Assembly: GCA_000697665.1 (NCBI GenBank)
Contig: KL197726.1
Location: 1 to 64,000 of the forward strand
From: Jaapia argillacea MUCL 33604
Taxonomy: Eukaryota > Basidiomycota > Agaricomycetes > Jaapiales > Jaapiaceae
DNA: 64,000 nt
Direction of reading: 5' to 3'
A program made the translations under genes and the position numbers. Each line of letters opens with the position of its first letter. Position 1 is the stretch's first letter. Below are positions 23,007 through 34,678 of the stretch, piece after piece. The notes under the pieces were generated by a model that was not told where the DNA came from, did not search any database, and was given only the letters and a program-made list of their open reading frames with translations.

Positions 23007-23739
23007 GTGACCCAGAACAAGGATTAGATTACGAAACTGTTAAAACCCACACTGTCTACAACGACATTCTTTCTTTCAACTCCTAACGTCACTTGGTGAG
23101 TGAGCTGGGCTATGTTACGGGAGGGCGTGGTACAAGTTTAGCTTCGCTCTGAGGTGATTGTAAGATCTTCGGGCAACCAAGAGTTGGAGGAGAATTCCAT
23201 CTTTACTGTGACTTGGGGCTAATGATACGCTTGCAAGGATGGACGGAAGTACGCAGCGGTAAGGTCCTCGTGTATAAGAGGGTGTCGCCGGGTAGGGTCG
23301 GTGTGGGGGTTGTCCTAACTGTATTCTTTCCGACGACAGATCCTGGTGCGCTTCGTCCAGGACAGCCAATGGACGTTGATTGAATACAGTGCACCTGATT
23401 AATCGAAAGAGTCCAGGAGCTTGGATTTGTCCACCCACGGGAAGTCTGAAAAAAGGTTGGGTTGCTCACCTGACAACCGTGCCGCGGAAGCTACTTAAAC
23501 CTCTACCAAACCTCTGCCGTAAGTCTGAAGCGCTATTTTCCTGGGCGTATCTCATAGCGGCGGGATGACATGAAGGAGAAGGATTCGCTATTTCGGGCGT
23601 GGGCCCTAGCTCCTGCGAATAAACAGAACTTGCGCCGATTCAGAATGACCAGACTACCGTCGCTTCGCACGCTTGACCTCCTGCCAGTACGCGCCCCACT
23701 GATGTACAGTATACCGATCGAACGTAACAACCAGGAAAG

Positions 23740-23965
23740 TGAGACAAGACTCACGGTTATTGTATAAGTTATAGGCTAGGATACTTGGAGTTTTGATAAT
23801 CGCATCCCGCAATTGTCGCAAGTCCATTTTTGCAACTATTAGTTACCAAGGGTTGGGCTGATGTTGTCATATTCGCAAGGCGTTGTGCAAGGGGCAGAGG
23901 GGAGAGAGTGAGGGTTGAGAGGAGGACGGCTACCAGGAAGATTGAGTGAGCAGCCTGAGTTGGTT
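23740..23965 (-). pseudogene. Decayed copy of the small secreted cysteine-rich protein gene
   Basis: Seen: the segment aligns by eye with exon 1 of the gene at 22383-22818. Shared stretches include GGTTGGGCTGATGTTGTCAT and the donor-side GACTCACGGT. In translation the family pieces EYDNISPT and LQKWTC are still readable, but there is no open frame over the segment and no convincing second exon. Inference: a dead duplicate of its neighbour. Confidence 0.65.
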
Positions 23966-25279
23966 GGTTTTGAGCCCAAGTAGCGAACAGGGGGCCACAG
24001 ATGACCCGGAACCAGAGGCGAAACGCACCTGCTACAAAACGAACGGCATCAGAGGTCCGATATTCACTGGTCGAAACACCTTGAGTTCAACAGGTACCTT
24101 CACTTTCTGCATTGGCTGCGGAGGATCTGAAGGCGAGTCCAAAAACCCCATACTCTTGACGGAAAGATTTAACTTCCCTCAAGTAATTCGAACACCAGGG
24201 GGAACGCAACTGAGGTTCGACTGACAGGGCTGATTCCTGAAAACATCCACGTTACGCAAGGCGGTCGTAGGATTTCGATGCGGCTGCGGAATGGTGAGAA
24301 TTATGGGCCAGAGGGAACGAATTCGGCCTAAATGCACTACTTACCGATGGCCACAGTGTTTTTCATTGTCCCACCTTGATATCGGGGGGTCTTCAAAAGA
24401 AGGATTGCACGCGAACCATGTTCAAAAGGGCTGGGGCGCTCAATTTGACCCGAGGCTTCCTTTCTGTATGCGGGTGCTTTATGTTGCACGTTTCAGGTGT
24501 CGGCGCAATTCAACGAAAGCCTTATGGTACATGCCATTTTTCCAGGATAGTTCACACACGTTCCGTAGAAGTATGTGCCTGATTAATTAAAAGAGTCCGT
24601 AAACTGGGGTTGTGAACTTGATGCCGGTACAAATGATCACTGTAACTCACCTCAGAAGCCTCCTGCGTCATATATTCCCAGCTGTACGAGATCCGTTTCC
24701 CACCCTTCTAGTTCTAATCTCACAAGAGTGAGCTGAATTGGATGATGGGAGAAACAGTGTACTCCGTGGTGATCTTCCGCTGAGAAGTGCAGCCGTGTCA
24801 TGGATCACCCGGGGAGTACTCTGCAAGGTCCGTCGGAACGGAGCAATGAGTGCACAGGAACTCGAATCAGAGTCGTGGACGGCGACTCGGATGGGAAGGA
24901 CTCCGGTTCGGGGGGGGGGGGACAAGTCACGTTCCCGACGAGTGATCAAGACGCGTGACCTTAATGGTCCGTGCACATCTATTGATCTGACTGACGGCTC
25001 CAATCACAAGCGGGATTGAATGGAATCGCCAAGGGTCGGGATTGGATCATGTCAGCCCCTCCATCGATACTTCACGAAGATGAAACGTAAATGAGCACAT
25101 ATGTCTCCAGATAACTCTGTAGGACTAGAATACCTTAGTCTCTCACAAAACCACTCTGCGAGACCAGGATTTTGATGATTTTGAGGCCACCAGTTTAGCG
25201 CCACGCCGAGAGTATCGCCAGGAAAGAGCGGACATGATGCCTCATCGCTTGCAGTGGGCTGTACTTCCATGTCTCATAG
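23966..25279. other. Intergenic, no gene seen
   Basis: No frame here has family features or consistent splice sites. A run of twelve G lies at 24910-24921. A short stretch around 24580-24600 (CCTGATTAAT, then AAAGAGTCC) echoes one at about 23395-23412, suggesting old local duplication. Confidence 0.5.
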
Positions 25280-26470
25280 AGACTGATTTTGGACGTCCAG
25301 CAGCAGCGTAGTCCCACAACTCCAGGGCTAGAAAAACCAGCTGTGGCTAACGATATCAGCGAAGAACGGTAATCAGTGTGTTGTTCCGTAGGAACGATAA
25401 AGTTTGATCAATTTACCTGACTCCAACCCATAGCTACTAGAGATGAATGACATCTCGAAAGGTTGACTCCGATAACGAGCCTAAAGCGTAGAGTGTGCGC
25501 GACTCGGCGAAGAGCCTCTTTTACACGACCGGATTCAAGGTCGTCTGGAGAAAGGCACATTTCTTCGAGTGGACACCTTGTCATGCGTGGAGGGAGGTGA
25601 AAACGTCTAAAGAATAGAACCCTTTGTAAAACATGATCGACGTTAGATCGACGGCGCAATGGGGTTCTGCGTAATCAACATCCAGGTGTAGCAAATTGGG
25701 TAGACCACCCGCATGTAGAGAGGGAAATCGACCCTCGAATCAGGGACTCGTTGAGAGAGTGGGCTAATTCTAGGTGGAGGACCAAGAAGGAGCCGAAGAT
25801 GGCGGAATGACACAAAACGTTTGTGAGGTTCATTTTTTTCTGGCCTCGAGCACGATGCTTCACTGAGAATCGTGTCAAGCGGATTGTTGTACCAAATGCG
25901 ATGACGAGAGCTTTAAGGCATGGACATACCAGCAGGGGTACTATCCCACTGAGATGCGGTGATATGTAGATCAAATGTGTTGAGATTCCGAAGGTTGAAC
26001 ATCTAAGAGAGGAAGTTAGGAGTTTCGCTGACCAAGGCTAAAATTTTCTACTTTTGACTGGAACAAGTTTCAGAGTGGACTCAAAAGAAAGACGAGATTT
26101 GGACTAAAGGTCACAAAGACGAGGCTAATAGGCGACTATCGTCTTCCTTAAAAGGTCTTTGTTTGCGATATATGATATGCCTCCCCTGAAAACTTGGTCA
26201 AGTTCGACCTCATAGAAAGAGTTGCAATAACGTGGGCTTCGGGGGTTTTGAGGCGGCTGGATGTGGCGCTAAAACAAGCACGTCGGCGCATTCTTGAACT
26301 TAATCGATAACATGTCAATGAGCTCGGTTGGCATTTCAATCGGCAGGAACGGAGCGAGGGACATGAAGGAGTGGACTTGAAGGCCTCTGCGTAGTAACGG
26401 AGGGTGACGAGCGAGTGACATTTCGTGACTAGTTGTGACATGCATGACGGGACGCGTCTGATGAGTCGCG
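25280..26470 (-). pseudogene. Degenerate F-box/LRR gene, paralogue of 28541-29959
   Basis: Seen: from 5' to 3' on the minus strand there is an F-box-like start (MSLAPFLPIEMPTELIDMLS, about 26365), then SNLTKFSGEAYHISQTK (cf. PNLTKFEWDMYHEPETK), GGLPNLLHLDVDYAEP (cf. GALPNLLHLRIDRQER) and CPLEEMCLSPDDLES (cf. CPLQEMCLNPEELES). The pieces are in the right order but in different frames, with several stops and a missing middle. Inference: a broken copy of the F-box gene on the other side of PCNA, in opposite orientation. Confidence 0.72.
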
Positions 26471-26543
26471 TATCTTTGCACTTTCACCGCCGTCCATCTT
26501 CACCCTCAACCATCATCCTGATTCTTCACGCCCTCCTTGAACG

Positions 26544-27996
26544 ATGCTTGAAGCAAAGCTACAAGAAGCTGCAATACTAAAACGTCTGCTGGATGGTAAG
26601 CTCCGGTCCTTTGTAGTCAGCTCCGCCAGATCAATTTTGCTCCGAGTTCTGCGAAATGCTCGCGTACAATGCACTAACGCGACGCTCTCGTATTTCAGCT
26701 GTGAAGGAACTCGTAACCGATGCAAACTTTGAGTGCACGGAGGAAGGCATCGTGCGTCTGCTTCTTCTCGCGTTTATTCATTCTCAGTGCTCACTCGTCC
26801 ATCGTTCCTGCAGACCCTCCAAGCCATGGACAACTCTCACGTCGCGTTGGTCGCCGTCAAACTGGATGCCACAGGTTTCAAAAAGTATCGATGCGATCGA
26901 CCCATGCCACTCGGTGTCAACATCAACTCGTTAACGAAAGTCCTCAAGTGTGCCAAGGACGACGACATTGTAGTTCTTAAAGCTTCGGACGATGCTGATG
27001 TGTTGAATCTCACGTACGAAGCCCGAAGTAAGTCTTCCTCCTTTCATCATCTCCCCTCGAGTGCCATGCCAACGGGCTCCTGACGCTGTCCCTCCAGACT
27101 CTGACCGAATCGCCGAGTACGATATGAAGCTCATGGACATTGATTCCGACACTCTCGGTATCCCCGATACTGAATACGACGCCCGCGTAACCATGCCCTC
27201 GGCCGAATTCACCCGTATCGTCCGTGACCTCTCCCAGCTTGGTGAGTCAGTCCGCATCGAAGTCTCGAAAGAAGGGGTTCGGTTCGCAAGCGACGGTGAA
27301 GCTGCCAACGGATCTGTGCTATTGAAGCAGACCGAAGGCGGAGGAAGCTCTGCGAAGGGAGTTATCAAAGCTGGAGGGGACAATGAAGATGACGATGTCG
27401 AAGAGGGGAGTAGCAAGAAGACCAAGAAGAAGGTTAAGAAGGAAGATGGGGAGGAGGGCGACGAGGATGTTGAGATGAATGGAGAGGGTGAGGCAGGTGG
27501 TGATGACGAGGAGGGTGATGGTGAGTTCAAGGCGAGGAGTGACGACGACGGTGAGGAGGAACAGGACGAAGAAGAGGGCCAAAACAAGAAGAAGCGAAAG
27601 AAGGCACCTGCTAAAGTACGTTCCATTGTTTTCTCTTTTCATCCAACCCCTTTTCTCTCCATCTCAACTGCCTGTACTTGGTAGGCCGCCAAACCTTCCA
27701 AAAAAGCCAAAAAGTCAGCGGACGACGATTCCGCAGGCGGGGTCCGAATCGAGATGAACCAACATGTCACTCTCACTTTCAGCCTGAAGTATTTGGTCAA
27801 CTTTTCGAAAAGCTCGACGTTAGCGGAGAAGGTAGAGCTCATGATGAGCAATGATGTTCCCTTACTCGTGAGCGCTTTCTGAATTTGCCATTAGCTTGGA
27901 GATACTAACGAACTGTTGGTTGTAACTTAGGTAAATTACGAGTTCGGTCAAGGGCACATACGGTACTACCTCGCTCCAAAAATTGGAGACGATTAA
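26544..27996 (+). CDS. PCNA: Proliferating cell nuclear antigen (DNA sliding clamp) with a large charged insertion
   Basis: It is the homotrimeric sliding clamp for DNA polymerase delta, ligase, FEN1 and repair factors. Seen: starts [20 protein letters not shown] (ATG at 26544). Then [46 protein letters not shown] (inter-domain linker) and [12 protein letters not shown], whose Lys corresponds to the ubiquitin/SUMO-acceptor K164. It ends [13 protein letters not shown]. Five or more short introns. Odd: where human PCNA has a short loop (SNVDKEEEA) before VTIEM, this protein has about 113 residues made almost wholly of Glu, Asp, Lys, Gly and Ser (about 27330-27745). An intron lies within the inserted part (about 27616-27684). 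The frame stays open through it, so it is translated. Total about 365 residues versus about 260 usual. Confidence 0.95.
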
Positions 27997-28540
27997 AGGA
28001 GCTTTCGAGCTTATTAATGGACCTGAGTCTCCATCGTTTCGATTAGTCGTCTCGCAATACATCTTTCCCATTATCTCGCTTTGTGGTTCTTTGATTTTTG
28101 TCATCCGTTATCCTCCAGACCCGTCTTGTATCTCGACCATTTCCTACTGTGCGCTTCTATGTACGTACCTGTCAACGAGACGGGTCATATACCTCACTTT
28201 GGGTTGCCCCTTCAAGTTGACCAGCTTCAAGTCGATCCTGAGCAGCAAATTTCGAGGCGTGCATGTCAGAGAAGAGCACTTGGAATAGTGGTATACCTGT
28301 ACCTATCCACTTGTTCTGTGGAATTCTATCTTCGCATGCAATTACGTCGGCGATGTTTCCCTGGCGTTGTGGAAATGAAGTTAGAAAAGTAAATGCGTGA
28401 GTGGCGTCCAATCTCGTCCAAATGATTCCTTCACGGTGACAAGTCGTGACTACGTGACACAAGTAACAGTAACATCAGCTGTGACTGTATGTGACTGCAG
28501 CCGTTCAACTCAAGTTGCCAATCCTTTCATCCCCTGCCTG

Positions 28541-29959
28541 ATGTTTGCACAATTGTCTCCATTTCCGCTCTTCGACTTGCCAATCGAGCTTGTTGACCGA
28601 GTTATCGATTACGTTGACGAAAAGCGCGACGTCCTTGCTTTGGCGCTCACATGCCATTACTTCAATACCCTCCTCATACCAGATCACCTCCGTTACAGGA
28701 AGATCCTAATGGGTCTCTATCGCCTTGACACCGTCGAAAATGTTATCGCTCGCCCAGCTTTGGGACGGAATATCCGAATACTCCTCATCAGGCCTAGGGT
28801 TACGGGTAGGCGTCGTGAACCCCTCGACCGATTTTGTTGCGGATCGGTGGAGGCCAGTGTAGTCGCAGAGTCCCGAGTCGCGTTGGCACTTTCCGTGATG
28901 CCGAACTTGACCAAGTTCGAGTGGGACATGTACCATGAACCAGAAACGAAGGACCTCTTATGGGAGACTTTGATCGCATCGTGCCCTCGTCTTTGCGACC
29001 TTATGTTCCGTATTCTGCCCGCCTTAAGACGCCACTCTGAAAATACACTATACCGGTCGAAGGTCGGCAGTTTTCCACCTTGTGAAGACGAAGCGGCTCA
29101 CCACATGCTCTAGTTGTTCGACCTCCGCTATCTCACAGCAATTTACCTTGATATCACCACACCCCAGCAGGGTGATAGCCCAGTCCCAGTAGATCACGTC
29201 AGAAGGTTTTTGCTTGGGTCCCCAGGTCTTACATCCCTGCACATTGCGCTCAATAACGCCATTCCACTCGACACGATTTTCAGTGAAGCCTCATGGCCTC
29301 ATCTGGGAAGACTGGTTCTCAGGACTGTTTCGTGCCATCCCACGATATTCGAATCCTTCTTGACTCGACATCCGACAATCCACCACATCCATTTGTATTC
29401 CGTTAATGAGTCCTTGACTAAATGGCCGAACCACCTCTCCCTCCAACCTGGCGCTCTCCCCAATTTACTCCATCTACGTATTGACCGGCAAGAACGCCCA
29501 TGTCGCATTGACGCCTTCCTTCAACACGCGTTCTGGCTTAAACTCCAGTCGATTTCTTTTCACCTTCTGTCCTGTGTATCGGACGTATTCACGGCCTTCC
29601 TCCACCGACATCCATCCGTCGAGGAATTGAGCTACACCGAGTGTCAAGCAGTTGACAATCCACATGGGATCCTGAAGGATCTCCTTCCCGGTGCCTTACC
29701 AAAACTACGGAATTTCACAGGAGACGACTTTGATTATATTCAGGTCTGTGTGGCTGGGTGCCCCCTTCAAGAAATGTGTCTTAATCCCGAAGAACTCGAG
29801 TCTGATCGAGCTGAAGAAGCCTTCCGTCGTGTCGCACGCACTCTCCGCTTCATCGATTTTACCAGTCAAGTAGAGGAAGAAATCGGGGAGAGGTTGGAGA
29901 GGAACGTTCCTGAGTTGAGACCGCTTCGGCTGTTTGAGCCAAGTTGTATGTTTGTTTGA
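28541..29959 (+). CDS. F-box/LRR-like protein with an in-frame stop or 51-nt intron
   Basis: Seen: F-box at the N-terminus (MFAQLSPFPLFDLPIELVDR, then DVLALALTCHYFNTL), followed by leucine-rich repeat-like segments (HVRRFLLGSPGLTSLHI, GALPNLLHLRIDRQ, HRHPSVEELSYTECQ, CPLQEMCLNPEELES), ending PSCMFV. An in-frame TAG lies at 29114-29116 or just before, in an otherwise open frame of about 470 codons. It may be the end of a 51-nt intron (GTCGGC...CTCTAG, about 29063-29113), whose removal keeps the frame. The donor is weak, so a premature stop is the alternative. Known: F-box proteins are SCF ubiquitin-ligase adaptors, and Agaricomycetes carry many. Target unknown. A degenerate paralogue lies inverted on the other side of PCNA. 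Confidence 0.7.
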
Positions 29960-31069
29960 TTCACTCTGGCATACCCATCTCACATGCCGCTCATAGGGCC
30001 ATACTGATGTTCTCGTGGTTGCGGTGACTCTCGGTAGCTCTCCTACACGCTAGAAGAGGACAGGCATTCTTAGAACCAGATTCACGGGCGAGCTAGCTGC
30101 AAACCAACTGCACCATATTGGAGGGCCATCTTGTGCGATCTATAATCGATGGCTCTGTGAAGTCAACCTGGGACGTCAGCAGTGGCGATTTTCTGTGTGG
30201 ATTCGAGCAGTTTGTGAAATGCAGCTGTATCGTACCACGGCGAGCTCATGACCAAGACATCAGGATTTTATTTTCGCTAGTCCTCGATATCACCTTGTTG
30301 AAAGGACTGTCAGTGGCGCTCTACTATATGGTCGGTTTTGGTATGTGTGAGATGCGACGAGCGTCTGAGTACCGTGTGGATTACCGGGATTCATGGAACG
30401 CGTTTGTGATGAATGCGAGGCCGCAGTGGATGTTTCCGGCAGGACCGAATGATGTGCCATGCAGAGGAATGTACTTCTGGATGAAGCTAGGGTGTGAGCT
30501 ACCCCGAGAATATGGGAACCAGCGGCCTTGGACGAATTGAATGGGAGGGATGGGGAAAGTTGGAGAATATTGTTGGGGTACCGATGTCGTGACTTGAAGT
30601 CAAGATGACGAGAAATGGTGCACGTTCCGGTCTCAGGTGCAGCAGCATTCCCGCCCGGCAGAGTGCATTACTGAGTATGACGGTCTCAAGGACTGGGCGA
30701 GAAGTGCGTATTTTTCCTACCAATTGAAACGTTCAAGGTAGGTGTAAAGCCACCGTGAAGTCCGAGAAACATGTCACGTCCCAGCAAACCATGCAATGTT
30801 GGGCCCGACGACGTCCGATGCTGCATTTACACTTCCTGAGGCATCGCGGGGAGCCGATGGTCAGAAAATTAACAGGACCAAGGCCAAAAATATGGTGGCA
30901 CTCTCCCACTGAACCAATCAGAACATTGTAGAGTCGGTGGAATGAAATTGAGAGGAGAGAGGGCATTTTGATGGGAATACACAAGGGGATTGGCCTGACG
31001 AGTCGGGTGGTTAGAGGGAGCACGCGTATAAGGCTGGGCCCAGGCAAGTTAGTCGTCATAGGTTAGGTA
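29960..31069. other. Intergenic; unassigned short frame at about 30118-30540
   Basis: The + frame to 30540 (from the first in-frame Met, MVGFGMCEMRRASEYRVD...) is open but matches no family I know and has no clear start or introns. The part at about 30840-31000 resembles the non-coding upstream part of the tandem repeat units (GCCAAAAATAT, GATGAAATT-like and GATGGGAAT words in the same order), so a truncated third unit may begin here. Confidence 0.35.
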
Positions 31070-33046
31070 ACGTAGATGGTCCCGAGGCTTTTGAGAATGA
31101 GGGGTAACTTGCTGGATTGATGCGAAGATGGAGCGAAGTACTTCTCCAGGCAGAGTTCTGAAGCGGCGGTATTTGACCGGGGGTATACGAGAGAAGTACC
31201 AAACTGGCTTGGGCCTGTGAACGTTCGTGGTGATGTTTTCCGAAGGTATACACTACGACATGTGAAGTTTCGTGAGCTGGGGCATGTGCCACTGTCACGT
31301 CCTGTGTGACAGATCGGCGTTTCCCGATTAGCTTCCTGATCGGATGCACAGCCACCCCAACCTCGGTAACTCAATTCTGTGCCTGATTCCTTCCACCAAC
31401 ACCCACCGAGGAGCGGTTATTCGCTGGCAGTGACCCCGCACTCTAGGCATTTTCTTATCAAGGCCACCAAAATAATACCAAATCAACCGGTTTCACTAAT
31501 CTTTGGGCATTCCTGACTCAGACGACGACAGAACACCAGTTCACTAGCTTGTGACTGAATCTTCTCGTTAATTTCAGCGTGGGGGTTAACCACAAGGCCC
31601 CCCTATTTCCTGCGTTTGTCGACGAGTCATTCGAGCGACAGCGACGAATCCGCACCACTGTATTGTCAACAAAATACAAATCATCCATTCCAACCCCCCT
31701 TTTGCGGCCCGGGTAGCTTGGTCGGAGGTATTAGCTTTGTTGACCTGGCCCCACCTGATGTCCCGATCGTCGCTAAGACGCTCCCCACAATGTCTCCAGA
31801 CCAGCGAATCTTCAAAGACAGCACAACTGAAATTTGATCGATTCTTGTTACGGAAGTGCACTGCGTGGGGATAGGAGAGGAGACAGAAGGCAGAGAGCAT
31901 CGATGAGACTCACAGGCGGCGTTCGTTTGGGGATATGGAACGTATGGTTTCCGAAGTCACTCATGTCTTCAGCGGCCCGTAATGTGATGGTACTGGTTAA
32001 TCTTGACTACGACGAGACAGTCGCAGCTTTCCTAGGTCTCGATGCATCGATTATTCGATAATGGTCAGCAGAAATCTTCGGAAGAAGCGAGTGGAACAGC
32101 CAGGTACATTCCTTTAACAATGTTCACTAGAAGACGTCTGATGGTCGAGCCTATGCATAATTACCAGGGGCCGGTGGCATGAAAGCCTGAATGCGTCAGT
32201 ATGCCAAAAATATGACAGCACTCTCACACCGAGCGGGTGAGAAGATTATCGGGTCAGTTGAGCGGAGAGGATGAAATTAACGAGTGAGAGGGTCACTGGA
32301 TGGGAATTCTCCGGCCTTTTGTTTTCGCAATTTGTTGGTGCGAGTCATGGGTGAGACGTAGGCACGTTCGAGCAGATGAAGGAATCTGCTGGCAGTGTGG
32401 TAGCGGACAAGGCGAGTTCCCAGGATGCTGTCTGTGGTGGACGTGCGAGCCAATGGTTACCATCTTCACCTGCGTTTCGCGGGAGATGGGTGCGAGGTAA
32501 AGTTCATCCGTATGTCCCCACTGGGCGTAGCCACAGTCAACTCAATTGATTGCTCTATACCGCTCGTTAGCAACGCCACTCGTGTTTACCCAACCATCGG
32601 ACAAGATATGCACCCGAACCTGGCTTCCAGCTTGCTCGCTTTTTTACACTCCAACCAACCGCCAGCTTGCCCAGCAGCCCCCACATTTTCGAATCGGAAC
32701 TTGATCTCATCACTCGGCCGACGGCAGTCACTCATGTCTTCCTCCATGTCTGGACCCCTCGTTTCCAATACACCATCGGATCCCCCAATTGCGTTGCGTT
32801 GATCCTGAAACTGAAGTCCGCCAATTATTCTAGTCCGTCTCTATGCTCAACGCTCCCACCTGGAGTATGTCACCATTCATTCGCAGCCTCGCTTGCTTCT
32901 CTGCAACATTGCCTCATCTCGTGCTGGGCTGCATGACCTCCTCGACATTGAGTTCTCGCAGAAACTCGCCATAGACGTACCTTGTTTCGTGACCACAATG
33001 AACACAATTTTTCACAGGACGGAGATGGTTCCTTGCACGACATTGC

Positions 33047-33053
33047 TATAAAA
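33047..33053 (+). promoter_or_regulatory. TATA box of DAO-like gene 1
   Basis: TATAAAA, 88 bases before the ATG at 33135, within the stretch TGCACGACATTGCTATAAAA that is identical in the second copy. Confidence 0.6.
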
Positions 33054-33134
33054 TAGCTCGAAATCGTTGTATCCCTCAGTCAAATCCACTTTCACCTACT
33101 CTCATCCTCCTCTCATCCTCCCTCTCATACAAAA

Positions 33135-34678
33135 ATGTCCCAAGTTTTCCTCTCCAAGGTTGGCCAGGAGCTGCAGCTCAACCATGGGCTTTACGTCCCT
33201 CAGCGAAAAGGCTTGCGCGTTTTGGTCGTCGGCGGAGGCGTCACCGGAATGACGGTACTTATTCTGTCCACATCAGCGGTGATTCAAGCAGCTAATGGTC
33301 GGTCTCTAGACTGCATGGGCCCTCCTCGATGCTGGTTATGATGTGACCGTCATATCATCCAAGTGGGCTTCTCTGGAGGATCGCATCACGTCTCAAATTG
33401 CCGGCGCCCTGTAAGTTAAAAATCCTCTCCAAACTCCTTAGACTGTTCTTCTCATATCTTTCGATTTTTCTCACAGATGGGAGTGGCCTCCAGCCGTTTG
33501 CGGCCAACACACCAACCCCATTTCACTCGAAAACTCCAAAGTCTGGTGCATGACTTCCTACCGTGCATTTGAGGAACTTATGAAAGCACTTCCCGCCGAG
33601 GAACACGGAGTCAGGATGCGCACCGCAAACTTCTTTTTCTGCGACCCCGTTGAAACGACGCCTGGCCAACTCAAAAAGATGGTGGAAATCGAAGCTGTTT
33701 CTGACGTGAGTATTTCTCGGAGAGGCCAGGAGCGGTGTGAATTAACTATTGACCGATGAACAGATCAAAGGGTTTTACCGTGATCCCACCCTCATCACTC
33801 AACATGCTGTCAATCAAAACGCTGGCGTGGTTGACGCGTACAAGCACGACGCCCCTGGTAAGCCTCGACAATTTGAGGGACCGTTTCCATTCAAGATTCT
33901 GATACCCTTAATTTTAGTTGTCGACACCGACCACTATATGACATGGATTCGCCAGGTCATTCTCTCAAAAGGCGCTCGACTCGTTACCGAGACCGTCACT
34001 GAAGATCTCATCAACATCGAAGACAGCCTCCGGCTCAAGTATAACGCCTTTGCCATCGTGAACGCTACAGGACTCAGCGGTGATGTCGTCGCTGGGGACA
34101 ACACCGTCAGCCCACTCCGCGGTGCACTCATCAGGGTCGTCAACGACGGAAAGAAGTTCCCGATTGTCAAAGAGGCGCTTTGCGTTTCTCACATGGACAA
34201 CGCCGGAGAGGATGTCGATGATATTGTATTCATCGTACCCAGGAACGATCGTGTTCTCATCGTATGTGCCTATGCTCCCTTCTACTACTATCAGAGTTGC
34301 TGATCATCAATTTAGCTTGGAGGAATCGCCCAGCCCAACAAACACACTCTCGATCTCACCATCGATAGCCCGGAAATTATCCGAATGCGCGAACGTTGCA
34401 ACAACTTCGTCCCTGGTCTCGCAGATGCCGAACTCGATGATACGCCATTCGTCCAAGGTCTTCGTCCCCTTCGCGATCACAATGTTCGAGTAGAAAGGGA
34501 GCAACGGTCGAGGAGGAATGGGATGGCCAGTCGTGTGGTTCATTCTTATGGTCATGGAGGTTCTGGGTTCAGTTTGTCATTTGGATGCGCAGGGGATGTG
34601 CTGGCGTTGGTGGATGAGATCTTGGCTGAAGTTTCTGATACGATTGAGCAGGAGAGGCGGATCGTGGCACATCTGTGA
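33135..34678 (+). CDS. D-amino-acid-oxidase-like FAD flavoenzyme, copy 1
   Basis: Family reaction: oxidative deamination of an amino acid (usually D-amino acid) with O2 to keto acid, ammonia and H2O2. Seen: N-terminal dinucleotide motif VLVVGGGVTGMTTAWALLDA (formed across intron 1), ITSQIAGAL, WEWPPAVCG, IVNATGLSGDVV, RGALIRV, GLRPLRDHNVRVE (substrate-carboxylate Arg region) and the C-terminal FAD signature SYGHGGSGFSLSFG. Five introns; the frame is intact from the ATG at 33135 to the TGA at 34678. The last residues AHL fit the loose PTS1 consensus [SAC][KRH][LM], so peroxisomal import is possible, as known for D-amino-acid oxidases. It is one of a nearly identical tandem pair. True substrate (D-amino acid, D-aspartate or other) cannot be told from sequence alone. 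Confidence 0.88.

Noticed and set aside
26931-27626. A 231-codon antisense frame opposite PCNA
   Set aside because: It is the complement of the acidic/basic insertion (poly-Ser/Pro in translation), a composition artefact.
31586-31900. Conserved frames in the non-coding upstream parts of the tandem units (GGISFVD and others)
   Set aside because: Stops and shifts differ between the two units and no frame stays open in both, so a functional gene is not supported.
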